From positions 7,192,001 to 7,256,000 of the forward strand of contig CM056874.1 of assembly GCA_029876055.1 (NCBI GenBank): a DNA stretch of 64,000 nucleotides. The letters are read 5' to 3'. Under the pieces are notes generated by a model that did not search any database, had not been told where the DNA came from, and saw only the letters and a program-made list of their open reading frames with translations. Below, piece after piece: positions 54,850 to 64,000 of the stretch (its first letter is position 1; the number at the start of each line of letters is the position of its first letter). This DNA is from Madurella fahalii. Its lineage: Eukaryota; Ascomycota; Sordariomycetes; Sordariales. Made by a program: the position numbers and the translations under genes.

Positions 54850-57318
54850 CTAGTCTCCGGTTAGCATGTTGTAGAGCGCTCCTTTGTTCAGACGGAGGAG
54901 CATCTGCCCCTTTGGACGCGGTGTTCGTTGCCGGCCATCCCGTCCAACTTGGTCCCCGTCCGTAGTTTCACTCGGAGCTGGACGGGACGCATCACCCCCG
55001 TGGAGCAACAGTTCGATGATGTGAGCGTGCCCTGAATCGGTAGCTAATTGCAGCGGGGTCATACCACTGTCAGTCCTTGCCTCGGCATCGGCGCCCCTTT
55101 CGAGCAGCAACCGAGAGACGGCTCCGAATCCGCCGGCTGCTGCTAAGTGCAGGGCAGTCCAGCCGTGCGAGTCCGTTGCAGCAATGTCGGCACCCCTGTG
55201 GAGAAGGACGCGCGCCAGCTCCTCCTTCCCCGTACAGCTGGCGACATGCAGGGGTGTTCTTTGATGCAGATCCCTTCCCATGACACCAACCCCTTTAGCA
55301 AGGAGAAGCCGGACGAGACTGTTATGTCCCTTCCCGATTGCAAACGGCAGCATCTGCTCTTCGGTTTTCGACGTGTCATCATCTCGTTCGGTTGTTGACT
55401 CGCCTTTATACACCCCCAGAAGTCGCTGCGTGGCCGATAGCAGGTCAGACAAACCTTCTTGCCTGTTCTTCATTCGGTCATATTTCGCAACCAGCGGTCC
55501 CTGCATCAGGCTTATGCGCTCCATTTCCTTAGCCAGCAGACGTTCTGTCTCTTTGAGGGCTTTAATCTGAGCCATCACCTTTTCCTGCTTTTGTTGTATC
55601 TGGACCGACATGTGGTCTAATTTTGCGATCTGACCTTGCAAGCTTCTTCTCTCAAGACCGTTCTCGTCCTCAATTCGAGAGAGATGGCCTAATATACTTG
55701 TTATCCCGGCGATCTTGAGCTCAGCGGTTGCGTTGATGGTAGTTTCGGCAACATTAGCCAACACAACCGGCTTGACGGCGAATGTTTGCTGTCCTTTGGG
55801 ACACGAAGTAGCCTGCCGGGTTTCCAATTCCATCCGTAGGTTGAAGATCCCGTTACTCGCGCACTGTTGCCCCGAGACCTTCCGTCTCCAGAGTTCGCTC
55901 CGAGCTCTGATTTCCGCCAGGGAGGTGAGTCTCGACGCAACCATGACATTACAACTTGGCAGAGCGGATTTGACTTCAAGAACAAGCACAAAGTCCAGTG
56001 AATCTTTTGTGTTGTCGCGGAAGCGAGCTAAAATTCTCTGCATGCCTTCGGGGCCGGGCCTTGTTGTTATTGTCTGGATCAGGGCTCTCTCTTTGTGCCA
56101 GCAAGCCGGGGGGTTGACATCGATTAGTTCTAAGCCGGGAACGGATTTTCGAATGTGGAACCAGCAGGTCTGATCCGACGCCGTATCGGGTGAATTACAC
56201 CCACCATCGAGCTGGATTTCAACCATGGTGCTTGCGATCCCGCCTCCGTGGTTCCCAATCAATACAGCAGGCCGGTTCTCCAACCTTGCATATCGATGAG
56301 GTTCGCCCCCCGGTGCGGTAACGAGGGGTATTCCTATGGCCTTATCTTGCTCTTGCCCAAGGCGGCAATGGAGGAGGCCGAGGATGTGTCCATCGGATGT
56401 GGTGTGGAGAGGGAGGGAGAGGCGAAGGGTGCGGCCATGTAAACCAAACGAGCCATGTGCAGGATTGTCCAACAAGACAACGCGGCCAGAATTCGCGAAG
56501 TGCGAGGGATCCGGTGCGAGCGCGGTTCCGAGAATGGCCGGAGACGACTTGTTAGAAGCGAGTCCCAAGACATCAAGACCCCAGGCCAAGATGGACATAT
56601 CGCCGATATCCTTCATGATCTGCTCCTGCAGGCGGTGGAATGCTTTACCCCCTTCGCCATATATCATAGGCATTGACACGCCGAAGATGCCGATCAGGCA
56701 GTAAGCGATATCCTCCTGTCGTTTCGTGACTCTTCGGGCGGCCCAGGACATACGTTGGGCGACACTGGCCTGGTGAAGCTCGACGATTCCTAACAGAAAC
56801 GAGGGGGGAATTCCCGTTATCTCCTCGATAGCATCACACAGATCGCCCTTGGTCCCTATACATTGCCAATCCGCATCGTAGAAACGGAATTTGAGGGGAG
56901 CAAGAAGCTCCTGCAATGTCCAACCTCTCTGAAACCAACGGCTTGAGAAGAAAGCGGACCCGGGAACTTGGTGGCGGTCCCCGGGAGGTACATCAGAGAG
57001 GAATGCGTAGCAGATAGCGGCGTCCCGGTACCAGCGGAACATGGAGTTGATGGCCTCTTGGAGTTCGACCGAGTTGGTCTTGTCAATGCAGCATGTGTCG
57101 ATCCAGACATAGCGATAACCATCTTCTTTAGCTCGCTTGCAGCAGCCCGTCACCTTGAAAGGCCGGCTGCTGGTCGAGTCCAACATGCCATCTAGGACAT
57201 CGCGGTATGACACTTCTTCGCTGTCATTGCCCCATGTGTGGGACAAGATGGCGTAAGGCGGCGGGTCGGCGTAGAAGAACTCCTCTAGCTTGAACGTGTC
57301 TATATTCAGAAGTCGCAT
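54850..57318 (-). CDS. HET-domain protein with coiled coil and ankyrin repeats
   Basis: One exon of 2469 bp; 822 residues from the ATG at 57318. The HET domain occupies about residues 20-230 and has all landmark motifs: YAILSHTWG, YVWIDTCCIDK, SMFRWYRDA, and FSSRWFQRGWTLQELLAP. A middle region of unknown fold follows, then a long coiled coil (about 545-640, rich in E, K, Q and L). Near the C-terminus (about 675-785) lie three to four ankyrin repeats (RTPLHVASCTGKEELARVLL, WTALHLAAAGG, MTPLQLATDSGH). HET domains trigger cell death in vegetative incompatibility and probably in other recognition reactions. There is no NACHT or NB-ARC domain, so this is not a classical NLR, though the sensor-repeat layout is similar. 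Target and trigger are unknown. Confidence 0.92.
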   Translation of the reverse strand: MRLLNIDTFKLEEFFYADPPPYAILSHTWGNDSEEVSYRDVLDGMLDSTSSRPFKVTGCCKRAKEDGYRYVWIDTCCIDKTNSVELQEAINSMFRWYRDAAICYAFLSDVPPGDRHQVPGSAFFSSRWFQRGWTLQELLAPLKFRFYDADWQCIGTKGDLCDAIEEITGIPPSFLLGIVELHQASVAQRMSWAARRVTKRQEDIAYCLIGIFGVSMPMIYGEGGKAFHRLQEQIMKDIGDMSILAWGLDVLGLASNKSSPAILGTALAPDPSHFANSGRVVLLDNPAHGSFGLHGRTLRLSLPLHTTSDGHILGLLHCRLGQEQDKAIGIPLVTAPGGEPHRYARLENRPAVLIGNHGGGIASTMVEIQLDGGCNSPDTASDQTCWFHIRKSVPGLELIDVNPPACWHKERALIQTITTRPGPEGMQRILARFRDNTKDSLDFVLVLEVKSALPSCNVMVASRLTSLAEIRARSELWRRKVSGQQCASNGIFNLRMELETRQATSCPKGQQTFAVKPVVLANVAETTINATAELKIAGITSILGHLSRIEDENGLERRSLQGQIAKLDHMSVQIQQKQEKVMAQIKALKETERLLAKEMERISLMQGPLVAKYDRMKNRQEGLSDLLSATQRLLGVYKGESTTERDDDTSKTEEQMLPFAIGKGHNSLVRLLLAKGVGVMGRDLHQRTPLHVASCTGKEELARVLLHRGADIAATDSHGWTALHLAAAGGFGAVSRLLLERGADAEARTDSGMTPLQLATDSGHAHIIELLLHGGDASRPAPSETTDGDQVGRDGRQRTPRPKGQMLLRLNKGALYNMLTGD

Positions 57319-57814
57319 TTTGAGTTGTTGATATGGGGTTGCTGTATTATGTGTCAACGACCGTCATTGACATCGTTGGCATGACCGCTGCTTGGGATGA
57401 CCTGACAGAGACCTGCGGGGACGAGTGTGTGAAATTGATTAGAGAGATTCCAGGTCTGCGGCCCAGTCTCAGCCGCACGGCTAGGCCTGCGGATGAGGCC
57501 AAGACTCCACAGCCCTGTCGCCAGCACCGTGGCTATTTTGGAGGCTTTGCTGCGTTGGGGGGTTGGGGTCCGGATGAGAAATGAGCATTGAATTAAAAAG
57601 ACACGGGGAAGAGTAGGAGTAACAGCAAGTGCGAGATCTTAATTGCGCGTCAAGACAGAGTTCGTACCTGTCCTGCGAATGTTCGGTCGGTGAGACCGAG
57701 AGCAAGCCAGTTGATATGCGGATCGGGTGTTCTTGGATACCCTAACCCAGAGTTCATAAACTAGGGTTTGATGGCAATGGTCCCTTCAGGGCGTTGGTCG
57801 AAAAGGGATCTAGA
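57319..57814. other. intergenic between HET and F-box genes
   Basis: About 500 bp in tandem on the minus strand, holding the HET promoter. No gene seen. Confidence 0.6.
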
Positions 57815-59953
57815 TCAGAAGCGCACGACCGTAACCCTCCCCTCGTCATCTTCCCCAACGATCCACCTTTCATCCCCGGCAATATGCCCCTTTCCCATGA
57901 GCTCTGACCACATATCGTCAGGGAAATGCACCTCCTTGCACCTCGCAGATTCCGCTCTCCCACCGCTGCGTCGCCGCCGCGTCGCCCTTGTCTTGCTGGC
58001 CTCCACTCCATTACCCTGGTCAGACGGCGCAGTGGTGCCCTCGACCGAGACGGCCGGGCGGATATGAACCGACATGGCTTCGAGCATGAAGCAGTGTCGC
58101 GCCGTTACGCGTACCCCGGCGGCAAAGTCGACCATCTCGGTGACTGTCAGGTACGGGAAATCCTCGTGGCGCCAACACGGAGCCAGCCCGGGCCAGCGAG
58201 CTGATCCGGCCTCCAGCACAGCATCCCGGTGCTCGCTCTCGGCAAGTCCCCATGGCCAACTCCTAGCTGCCGTGGATGGCTGGAGGCGAAACTGGTCCCT
58301 GGGGCGCCCTCCGGCTTCCGTGTCGAGATTCTCCGTCAGGAGCGGCGGTATATTTGGAATTGCCGGGAACGCTCGGGGGGCTCTATTTGCGTCTGCGACG
58401 CGCCGGCAGAAGTTCATATTGACATCACCATCCGCGCCACATGTATCGACCCATACGGGACCATGGACGGGGCCGTCGCTGGCAGTGCCCATGGTAATAG
58501 ATTTGGGATCAACGAGCTGGCTAATTCCCAGATTGCCGGTGGAACGAGCCGCTGCCGGATATGACACCTGAGCGGAAGACTCGGGGGGCACTAGCATTGG
58601 GAGAATGGGGATCCCTGTGCAGCGAACGAGGTGGACACGCGGAGGAATGAGGGAGCTATGCTGGCCGTCGGCCCACCGGTGCTCTTCTTCGACGACATAT
58701 AGATTCTGATCGTCTAGAGCCAGATTCCTGAGCTGTGGAGTCGCGCGCTGGCGGACTCCGTAGAAATCCAGTTCACGCCAGGCCATACGTCGGACAACCC
58801 GTGGCCCGGCGGGAGCAGTCGCCGGCAAGGCCCTCATCGGGCTCTCCAAGCCCGCACCAGATTCTGCCAACCCGTATATTTTGCTAGCAGACGCGTTGTT
58901 ATTCCCATTCCATAGACCGGGCGGCAAGGATGGTGCCCTGTTGGCGGCTGGCCGCTTGCCACCTTTCGGGTCTTCTGACGGCCGGTACGGGCTAGGAGAG
59001 GAGATATCCCATACGGCCAGTTGCTCGATAGGCTCGATATGATAGAGCGAGCGGTTAGGCTGCCAGAAATACGCAGCGTAATGCGTCGCAGTGTGCGCCG
59101 AGAAGAAACGGTCCGATCGATTCAGAGGCAGACCGAGGAAGTGCAGCTTCCATTCGGACCGGAACTCGATGTTCCACGTCGCCGAGGGCTGGCGGACGAC
59201 GTCGAAGGCCGTCACAAAGTGGCGATGCACGAACTCGCGGTCGTTCAGCTGATGATATGGGAGCGCTTCGGCCCACTCGAGTATGAGCACCCCTTGGGCT
59301 AATCGAACCCGGCGGATATGCTTTGAACGAACATCGAATGGCACGGGGACCCTCTGGCCGGTGAACAAGTCGACAATGTGATAAACGCGACCATCGGGAT
59401 GGCCAGGCGCCCCGTCATGCACCGCGGCCGGATACACCAACAAGCCGTCTTCCTGGCTATACCACCACGCAGGGTCGGGATAGTGGAAATCCGAGGTCTT
59501 GTCGTTAAAGCGCAGGAAGCGACTCCAGGGCGCCACGCCCCAGAACGAGAAGCCGGACCCCTCGTGCAGATTGCTCTCGGCCATGTCATATTTCTCGACG
59601 ACGCGGGACTTGGCCCGGTTCAGGTAGTAGTACCGGCGAGCTACATCGGCGAGGACCAACGACCATGGTCGGGGTTCCTCGGCAATATCTCTGAGCTCGG
59701 CTCTGAGGTTGGGAAGAAGCTCTGTTGGCGGCAGAAGAAAAGATGACGATGAGAGCGAGGCGGCGGCGGCAGCCAGGCGCATCTCACGACATCGCGGGAA
59801 GTTCCAGCGCAAGAGCAGCAGCGACGCAACCTCGCTCGTGAAGGCGTCGTGCCATCGGCGCGAGACGGAGCGGCAACGCACGCACGTCCGCGGCGAGAGA
59901 TGGGAGATGACGAGAAGAAATATATCGTGCGGCAGCTCGGTGATGTCCCTCAT
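57815..59953 (-). CDS. F-box protein
   Basis: One exon of 2139 bp; 712 residues. The N-terminus MRDITELPHDIFLLVISHLSPRTCVRCRSVSRRW is a clear F-box (about 5-45), which binds Skp1 and places a substrate at an SCF ubiquitin ligase. The rest of the protein has no repeats I recognise (no WD40 or LRR). It resembles the large group of fungal F-box proteins whose C-terminal parts diverge quickly, with aromatic stretches such as PAWWYSQEDGLLVYPAA. The substrate is unknown. The ATG at 59953 starts six residues before the F-box core, so the start is secure. Confidence 0.9.
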   Translation of the reverse strand: MRDITELPHDIFLLVISHLSPRTCVRCRSVSRRWHDAFTSEVASLLLLRWNFPRCREMRLAAAAASLSSSSFLLPPTELLPNLRAELRDIAEEPRPWSLVLADVARRYYYLNRAKSRVVEKYDMAESNLHEGSGFSFWGVAPWSRFLRFNDKTSDFHYPDPAWWYSQEDGLLVYPAAVHDGAPGHPDGRVYHIVDLFTGQRVPVPFDVRSKHIRRVRLAQGVLILEWAEALPYHQLNDREFVHRHFVTAFDVVRQPSATWNIEFRSEWKLHFLGLPLNRSDRFFSAHTATHYAAYFWQPNRSLYHIEPIEQLAVWDISSPSPYRPSEDPKGGKRPAANRAPSLPPGLWNGNNNASASKIYGLAESGAGLESPMRALPATAPAGPRVVRRMAWRELDFYGVRQRATPQLRNLALDDQNLYVVEEEHRWADGQHSSLIPPRVHLVRCTGIPILPMLVPPESSAQVSYPAAARSTGNLGISQLVDPKSITMGTASDGPVHGPVWVDTCGADGDVNMNFCRRVADANRAPRAFPAIPNIPPLLTENLDTEAGGRPRDQFRLQPSTAARSWPWGLAESEHRDAVLEAGSARWPGLAPCWRHEDFPYLTVTEMVDFAAGVRVTARHCFMLEAMSVHIRPAVSVEGTTAPSDQGNGVEASKTRATRRRRSGGRAESARCKEVHFPDDMWSELMGKGHIAGDERWIVGEDDEGRVTVVRF

Positions 59954-61432
59954 CTTGGCGGCTCGCTCGCTGAGGCAGCACCTGCGCGTGGGCGGTCATA
60001 TGAGGCGAGACTTGCCATGTTCTTCTTCTCGGAGACGTTTCATCGAGCGGCGGTCTAAATCCGACTGAATCGGATCTTGGCGCCGGCGTCATCTGGCCTG
60101 CGCCTCCCTGGGATGACGGCTAAAGCTGCCGAGCGTCCTGTTAAGCGGCCGGGACCGGGCATGCCTCTGTATTGTATCGACCCCGTCGCGTCACGAGAAC
60201 CACTTAAAGAGATTGTGAGCGGAGCTCGAGAGATGGCCTTTTTAATACGCCCACTTCCCTCGATTGCACAGTGCGAACGGAGTGCTGAGGCTTCTGTGCA
60301 TCCTCTGTTGCGGTGGGCTGCCCTCCGAATTACAGCTGCATTGTGTCCCAATTCGTATCCGCTGCGTAAGCACATTACAGTACCGCCGTACTGCAGCACG
60401 TCTTGATGGCACACTCCTCTGCGCGACATCCCGGCATGCTGAACAACGAGTAGAGCTTTGTCTCGGCAACGACTGCCTCAAATCCCATGCAGGGACGGTG
60501 ATCGATCGACCATGTCAGTGACATGTGCTGCCAAGATGCCAAGATGACGGGACGGGCCTTGATCATGTCCTTCGCATCGCAGCATCTGCACCGTCAACTT
60601 TCTTCTCCAATTCTCCAAGCTGGCCAGAACAAAATGCTTCGGGACGCCGGGATTGGAGGAGCGGTCCCGAATGTAACAAGACACGACAAATTTTACGCCG
60701 CAGGCGTCGTCAGCCCGTGCCTTACAACTTGTCCACATCATCGCCCATCTTTTGCCTATTCTGACAGCTGGGGTCAAGCGGCAGTAGAGAACTGCCGCAT
60801 CACCTAACTATGTACAGTACAGTATATAGTTACTTCAAGGAGAAGCGTCAGGGATTGCTGGGATACCCCGTTCTACATGTCGCAGCCGCCGCAGGTTACG
60901 CACAGGGAGCACACCGCAGTATCGAACGGGAGGATGGTGTGATGATCTAGCTTGCACAATCAGGGTCTCAAGCGACCAAGTGATCAGAGAAGAACTGCAT
61001 GGGTCCGGCTCGAGTCAAGCTTTCCATGCCGCTCTCGGCAGGGCCAACCCCGCGCAGGCCAGCGGGCCAGTCGTCTTATTCGTGTGCTCTTCTGCTGTCT
61101 CGTCGCTCCCCACGACTTCTTGTCCTCTTGGCAAGCCAAGCACTCAGCCTGTCTCCAGCCTTGGCATGCAACCCCCCGAGAGCTTCATTGACGACCCAGC
61201 TTCTTGGCCTTTTGACGATTCTCGTGCTCGCCCCTCGATTGTCATCGCCATCCCGACTCGGCCCGAGAGGCCTGGAAGCGCAGCCCGACTGATCGACTGC
61301 GCGCGTCAACGCCGGTTGAACCGCTGGCCGAGCCCCGTGTCGCATGGGCTGCGACGCCGATACCCGACGACGCCGCCAAAAACAACGCCTCCGCGACCCT
61401 GCCAAACAGCCGGAAAGGAAGCATCATCATAG
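59954..61432. other. divergent promoter region between F-box and palF genes
   Basis: About 1.5 kb without a supported gene. The palF-proximal part contains the PacC-type site cluster listed separately. Confidence 0.6.
61127..61208. promoter_or_regulatory. cluster of four PacC/Rim101 core sites upstream of palF
   Basis: GCCAAG, the core of the PacC/Rim101 site (GCCARG), occurs at 61135-61140 on the + strand and as CTTGGC at 61127-61132, 61160-61165 and 61203-61208. They lie 225-306 bp before the palF start. Under equal base frequencies about 0.04 exact matches would be expected in 82 bp. The first two sites form an inverted pair separated by two bases. Confidence 0.55.
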
Positions 61433-64000
61433 ATGGGCCACTCGAAGAAGTCCGCCGACAACCGCGCCGCCGCCTCCTCTGCTCCCGCGTCCCCGGTCGA
61501 GGATCCGCCATCAAGCAGCCGCCCGTCCTTCCTCTCGCGCTTCAGCCTTCCCCTGTCATTCCGCTCGCGCACCCGCCACATTGCCGATTTCCACATCCGC
61601 CCGGCCGACCCCCATCGCAAGTATGGCGCCGGCGATCATGTGCAGGGAGCCGTGATTCTGACCGTCGTCAAGCCCGTCCGCATCACGCACCTCGTCGTGT
61701 CGCTACATGGCTACATGCGAGTCTACAAGGGGCCGGGCACGCCCAATCACGAGCCTATCGTCGATCCCGCCGAGGTCCCGACCATTACCGGTCGCAGCTC
61801 GCGTCAGAAAGGCCACCCTTCGGGCTATGTGAAGCTGTTCCAGGATGAGCAGCCCCTCAGCGCTGATGGGCGGCTCGAGCCGGGCAGATACGAGTTCAAC
61901 TTTGACCTGCTCTTCCCCGCCGACGGGCTACCGAGTAGTATAGATGTATGTGGTGTATGCTGCTGTGCTTGGCTGGTTTTTTTTGTCCGCCTGCTAACCG
62001 AGACCGCCCCAGTTTGAACGCGGCACCATATCTTACATGATCACGGCGACCCTAACGCGTCCAACGTCAATAGGGACCAAGGCCCCGCCCAAGACTAGCT
62101 GCGAGCGCAAGATATATCTCATCGAGAAGGTTGATGTCGGGTCGTTAGCCGCACCACGCCCGAGCACAATCTACCTCGAGCCCATCTCGAAGCGCCCCAA
62201 GAAGAAAAAGCAGCCTAGCGTTAGCGCGGACAGGGTTTCTACCGCGATTGAACCTGTCGAGCCGGCGTCTGATGTGGATTCGACCCGAGCAAACGAGAAT
62301 TCTACCGAGGGCTCCTTGTCCGTAGCCGGTGAGGATCAAGGGCCGGATCACACCGGCAACCCGAGAAGCCCGGTGCAGAGTGATGTGCGGAGCGTCAGCA
62401 GCGACAGCGCTGTCAGCCGTAGCACGGGCCTAAGCAGAGGCGGCGATGCGAACCATGTGGTGGCGGCCCCGGCCTTCGCCTCTAGCGGTAAAAAAGCTTC
62501 GGCTATGAAGGAACGGACTATTACAGCAACAATCGAGCTACAAAGAGGGGGCTGCTTGCCCGGGGACGTGGTGCCCATCAAGATTTCGGTGCAGCACATC
62601 CGAAGGATAAAGAGCATATACGGCGTCATTGTTACGCTGTACCGACTAGGACGCATAGATTCGTCGCCCTGGTTGCTCTCCAAAGAGCTGTCCGAGGCTG
62701 AGTCTCGGCGGGCAGAGAAGGACGAATACTACCCCAAGTCCAAGACTGGTCTTGGTGGTCTTTCCCTATCGGCGGCGGGATCTTGCAGCGTCTTCCGGAA
62801 GGACCTTTCACAATCCATCTCTCCGCTCATTATCGACCCCGGCACCCTAGCCGCAACCCTCACGACGTCCGTGCGCGTGCCAGAGGACGTATTTCCCACC
62901 ATCAAGGGCGTTCCGTACGAGATGATAACCTTCAGATATCACGTCGAGGTGATTGTAGACCTCGGAGGCAAGCTAGCCAAGCAGATCCAAGGCGGGAAAC
63001 CGTCTGGTGCGAGGATGAGCACCGTGGGCGGGCCGCTCGGTATGACCAGCGCTTCTTTCGATGGCGGTGCTGCCTCCATGGCGTCTTGGGGCACGGGCAT
63101 TATCGATACTGACAGGCTCCGGCGCCAGAAGGGTGTCATCTCGGTGGTATTCGAAGCCGTCGTAGGAACAACGGATAGCAGTCGGTCACGCGGCAAGAGC
63201 CCGCTCAAGCCGACACCTTCCGTCTATAGCGTGCCCGTCCCCGACGCCGATTTGCGCGACGGCGGCAGGGGCGAAAAGCAGCCTTGGCCCGTCTCGTCTG
63301 AGAACGACGGCTACGTCCCGGATGACTATCCCGAGAACTACGACCCATCAGCTGCTCACCAACCCACATACACGACCAGCTGGAACCCCGCTCCCCCGCC
63401 ACAACAACCACCACCTCCTCCCGTAATACCAGACGAAAGCGCCCTCACCGAAAAAGAGCGCATCCGACGTGCCGAGCAAAGATTACTCCCCAGCCGGCCG
63501 CCGGAACCGCCAGCGGCAGCCGTCGCGGGTCCCTCAAGCTCGCACCTCCCCAACGGCGAGAACATTTACGACGCCGACGACGACGACGACAACAACAACA
63601 ACAACAACAACAACAACGACCAACCACCACCCCCACTTACCCCGACATCTCTGTCTAACGTAGACAGGCCGCGCACGGATCAAGCGGAACCACCGTCGGC
63701 GCCAACGCTGGAAGAGCTCTCGGCAGACGGAACATGCCACCATCACCCTCACCATCAGCGTCCTCACCACCAGCACCCGACAGAAGACAAACAGGAGCTC
63801 GAAAGGCGCCGGCTCCTCGCCGAGGCGAGCGCGCCGCCCGAGTTCCCCGAGGATTACGACAGTGGCGTCGGCCCGAGTGCCGGGCCTAGCGCGCCACTGC
63901 CGCCGCCGTCAATGCCGCAAGCATCACCGCTACTGCCTGGGACGACGATGGGAGGGACGACGATGGGGGCGGCGGCGGCGGTGGAAGCAGACCTTTTTGA
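61433..64000 (+). CDS. palF: pH-response arrestin palF/RIM8, 3' end cut by window
   Basis: Exons 61433-61945 and from 62013 onward, with a 67-bp intron (GTATGT donor, GCTAACC branch point); the frame is open to the window end, so the product is incomplete (about 833 residues visible). The arrestin N-domain starts at about residue 48 (HIADFHIRPADPHRKYGAGDHVQGAV) and includes FERGTISYMITATLTRPTS across the junction. The C-domain is at about 330-520 (TITATIELQRGGCLPGDVVPI, VPYEMITFRYHVEV). PalF links the ambient pH sensor PalH to endosomal signalling and is ubiquitinated on activation. After the arrestin fold comes a Pro-rich tail with a D5N10 run near 63575-63618 and a His-rich patch near 63733-63780. 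The terminal segment is truncated by the window, not by a stop. Confidence 0.93.
63571..63618 (+). repeat. GAC/AAC trinucleotide tract in palF
   Basis: A run of GAC then AAC codons encodes five aspartates followed by about ten asparagines in the tail of PalF. It is in frame and probably length-variable between strains. Confidence 0.85.

Overview
This window reads as nuclear DNA of a filamentous ascomycete, most likely a Sordariomycete and probably of the order Sordariales. The genes are GC-rich. Most are split by short introns (48-107 bp in most cases, up to 289 bp) with GTAAGT-like donors and CTAAC/CTGAC branch points. Several products are characteristic of these fungi: a PRD-4/Cds1-type checkpoint kinase, a palF/RIM8 arrestin, a HET-domain protein and a fused pseudouridine-catabolism enzyme. 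I see no rRNA, tRNA, CRISPR array or bacterial operon structure. Exon coordinates were worked out by hand from splice signals, frame continuity and family conservation; no search was run.

Layout. 1-2722 is gene-free and ends in a pyrimidine-rich leader. 2723-31655 is a housekeeping block: four-TM membrane protein (+), membrane-anchored UMP kinase (+), eIF3m (-), TPR-SET protein with one frameshift (-), FHA-kinase PRD-4/Cds1 (+), BAR-PH-ArfGAP Csx2-like protein (-), Munc13-like MUN/C2 protein (+), inorganic pyrophosphatase with a possible mitochondrial extension (+), mitochondrial ribosomal protein mL53 (-) and SEC20 (+). 32128-48115 holds a 1634-residue orphan (-), a conserved 108-residue basic protein (+), the U3 processome protein UTP18 (-), a GPI-anchored secreted protein (-), a bifunctional pseudouridine glycosidase/kinase (+) and an SDR oxidoreductase (+).

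48116-61432 looks more accessory. It has a gene-poor stretch with decayed coding sequence and a probable LTR relic, then a phenol-hydroxylase-type flavin monooxygenase (+), a HET-coiled coil-ankyrin protein (-) and an F-box protein (-). The window closes with palF/RIM8 (+), cut by the window end and preceded by a cluster of four PacC/Rim101 core sites.

There is no metabolic cluster; neighbours belong to unrelated pathways, as usual in fungi. Some share themes: membrane trafficking (Csx2-like GAP, Munc13-like protein, SEC20), translation and ribosome biogenesis (eIF3m, mL53, UTP18) and nucleotide metabolism (UMP kinase, pyrophosphatase, pseudouridine enzymes). The observations most worth following up are the palF promoter cluster, the long in-frame extension upstream of eIF3m, the two-start pyrophosphatase, the A19 leader of mL53, the frameshift in the TPR-SET gene, the orphan with a possible tail anchor, and the LTR/relic region.
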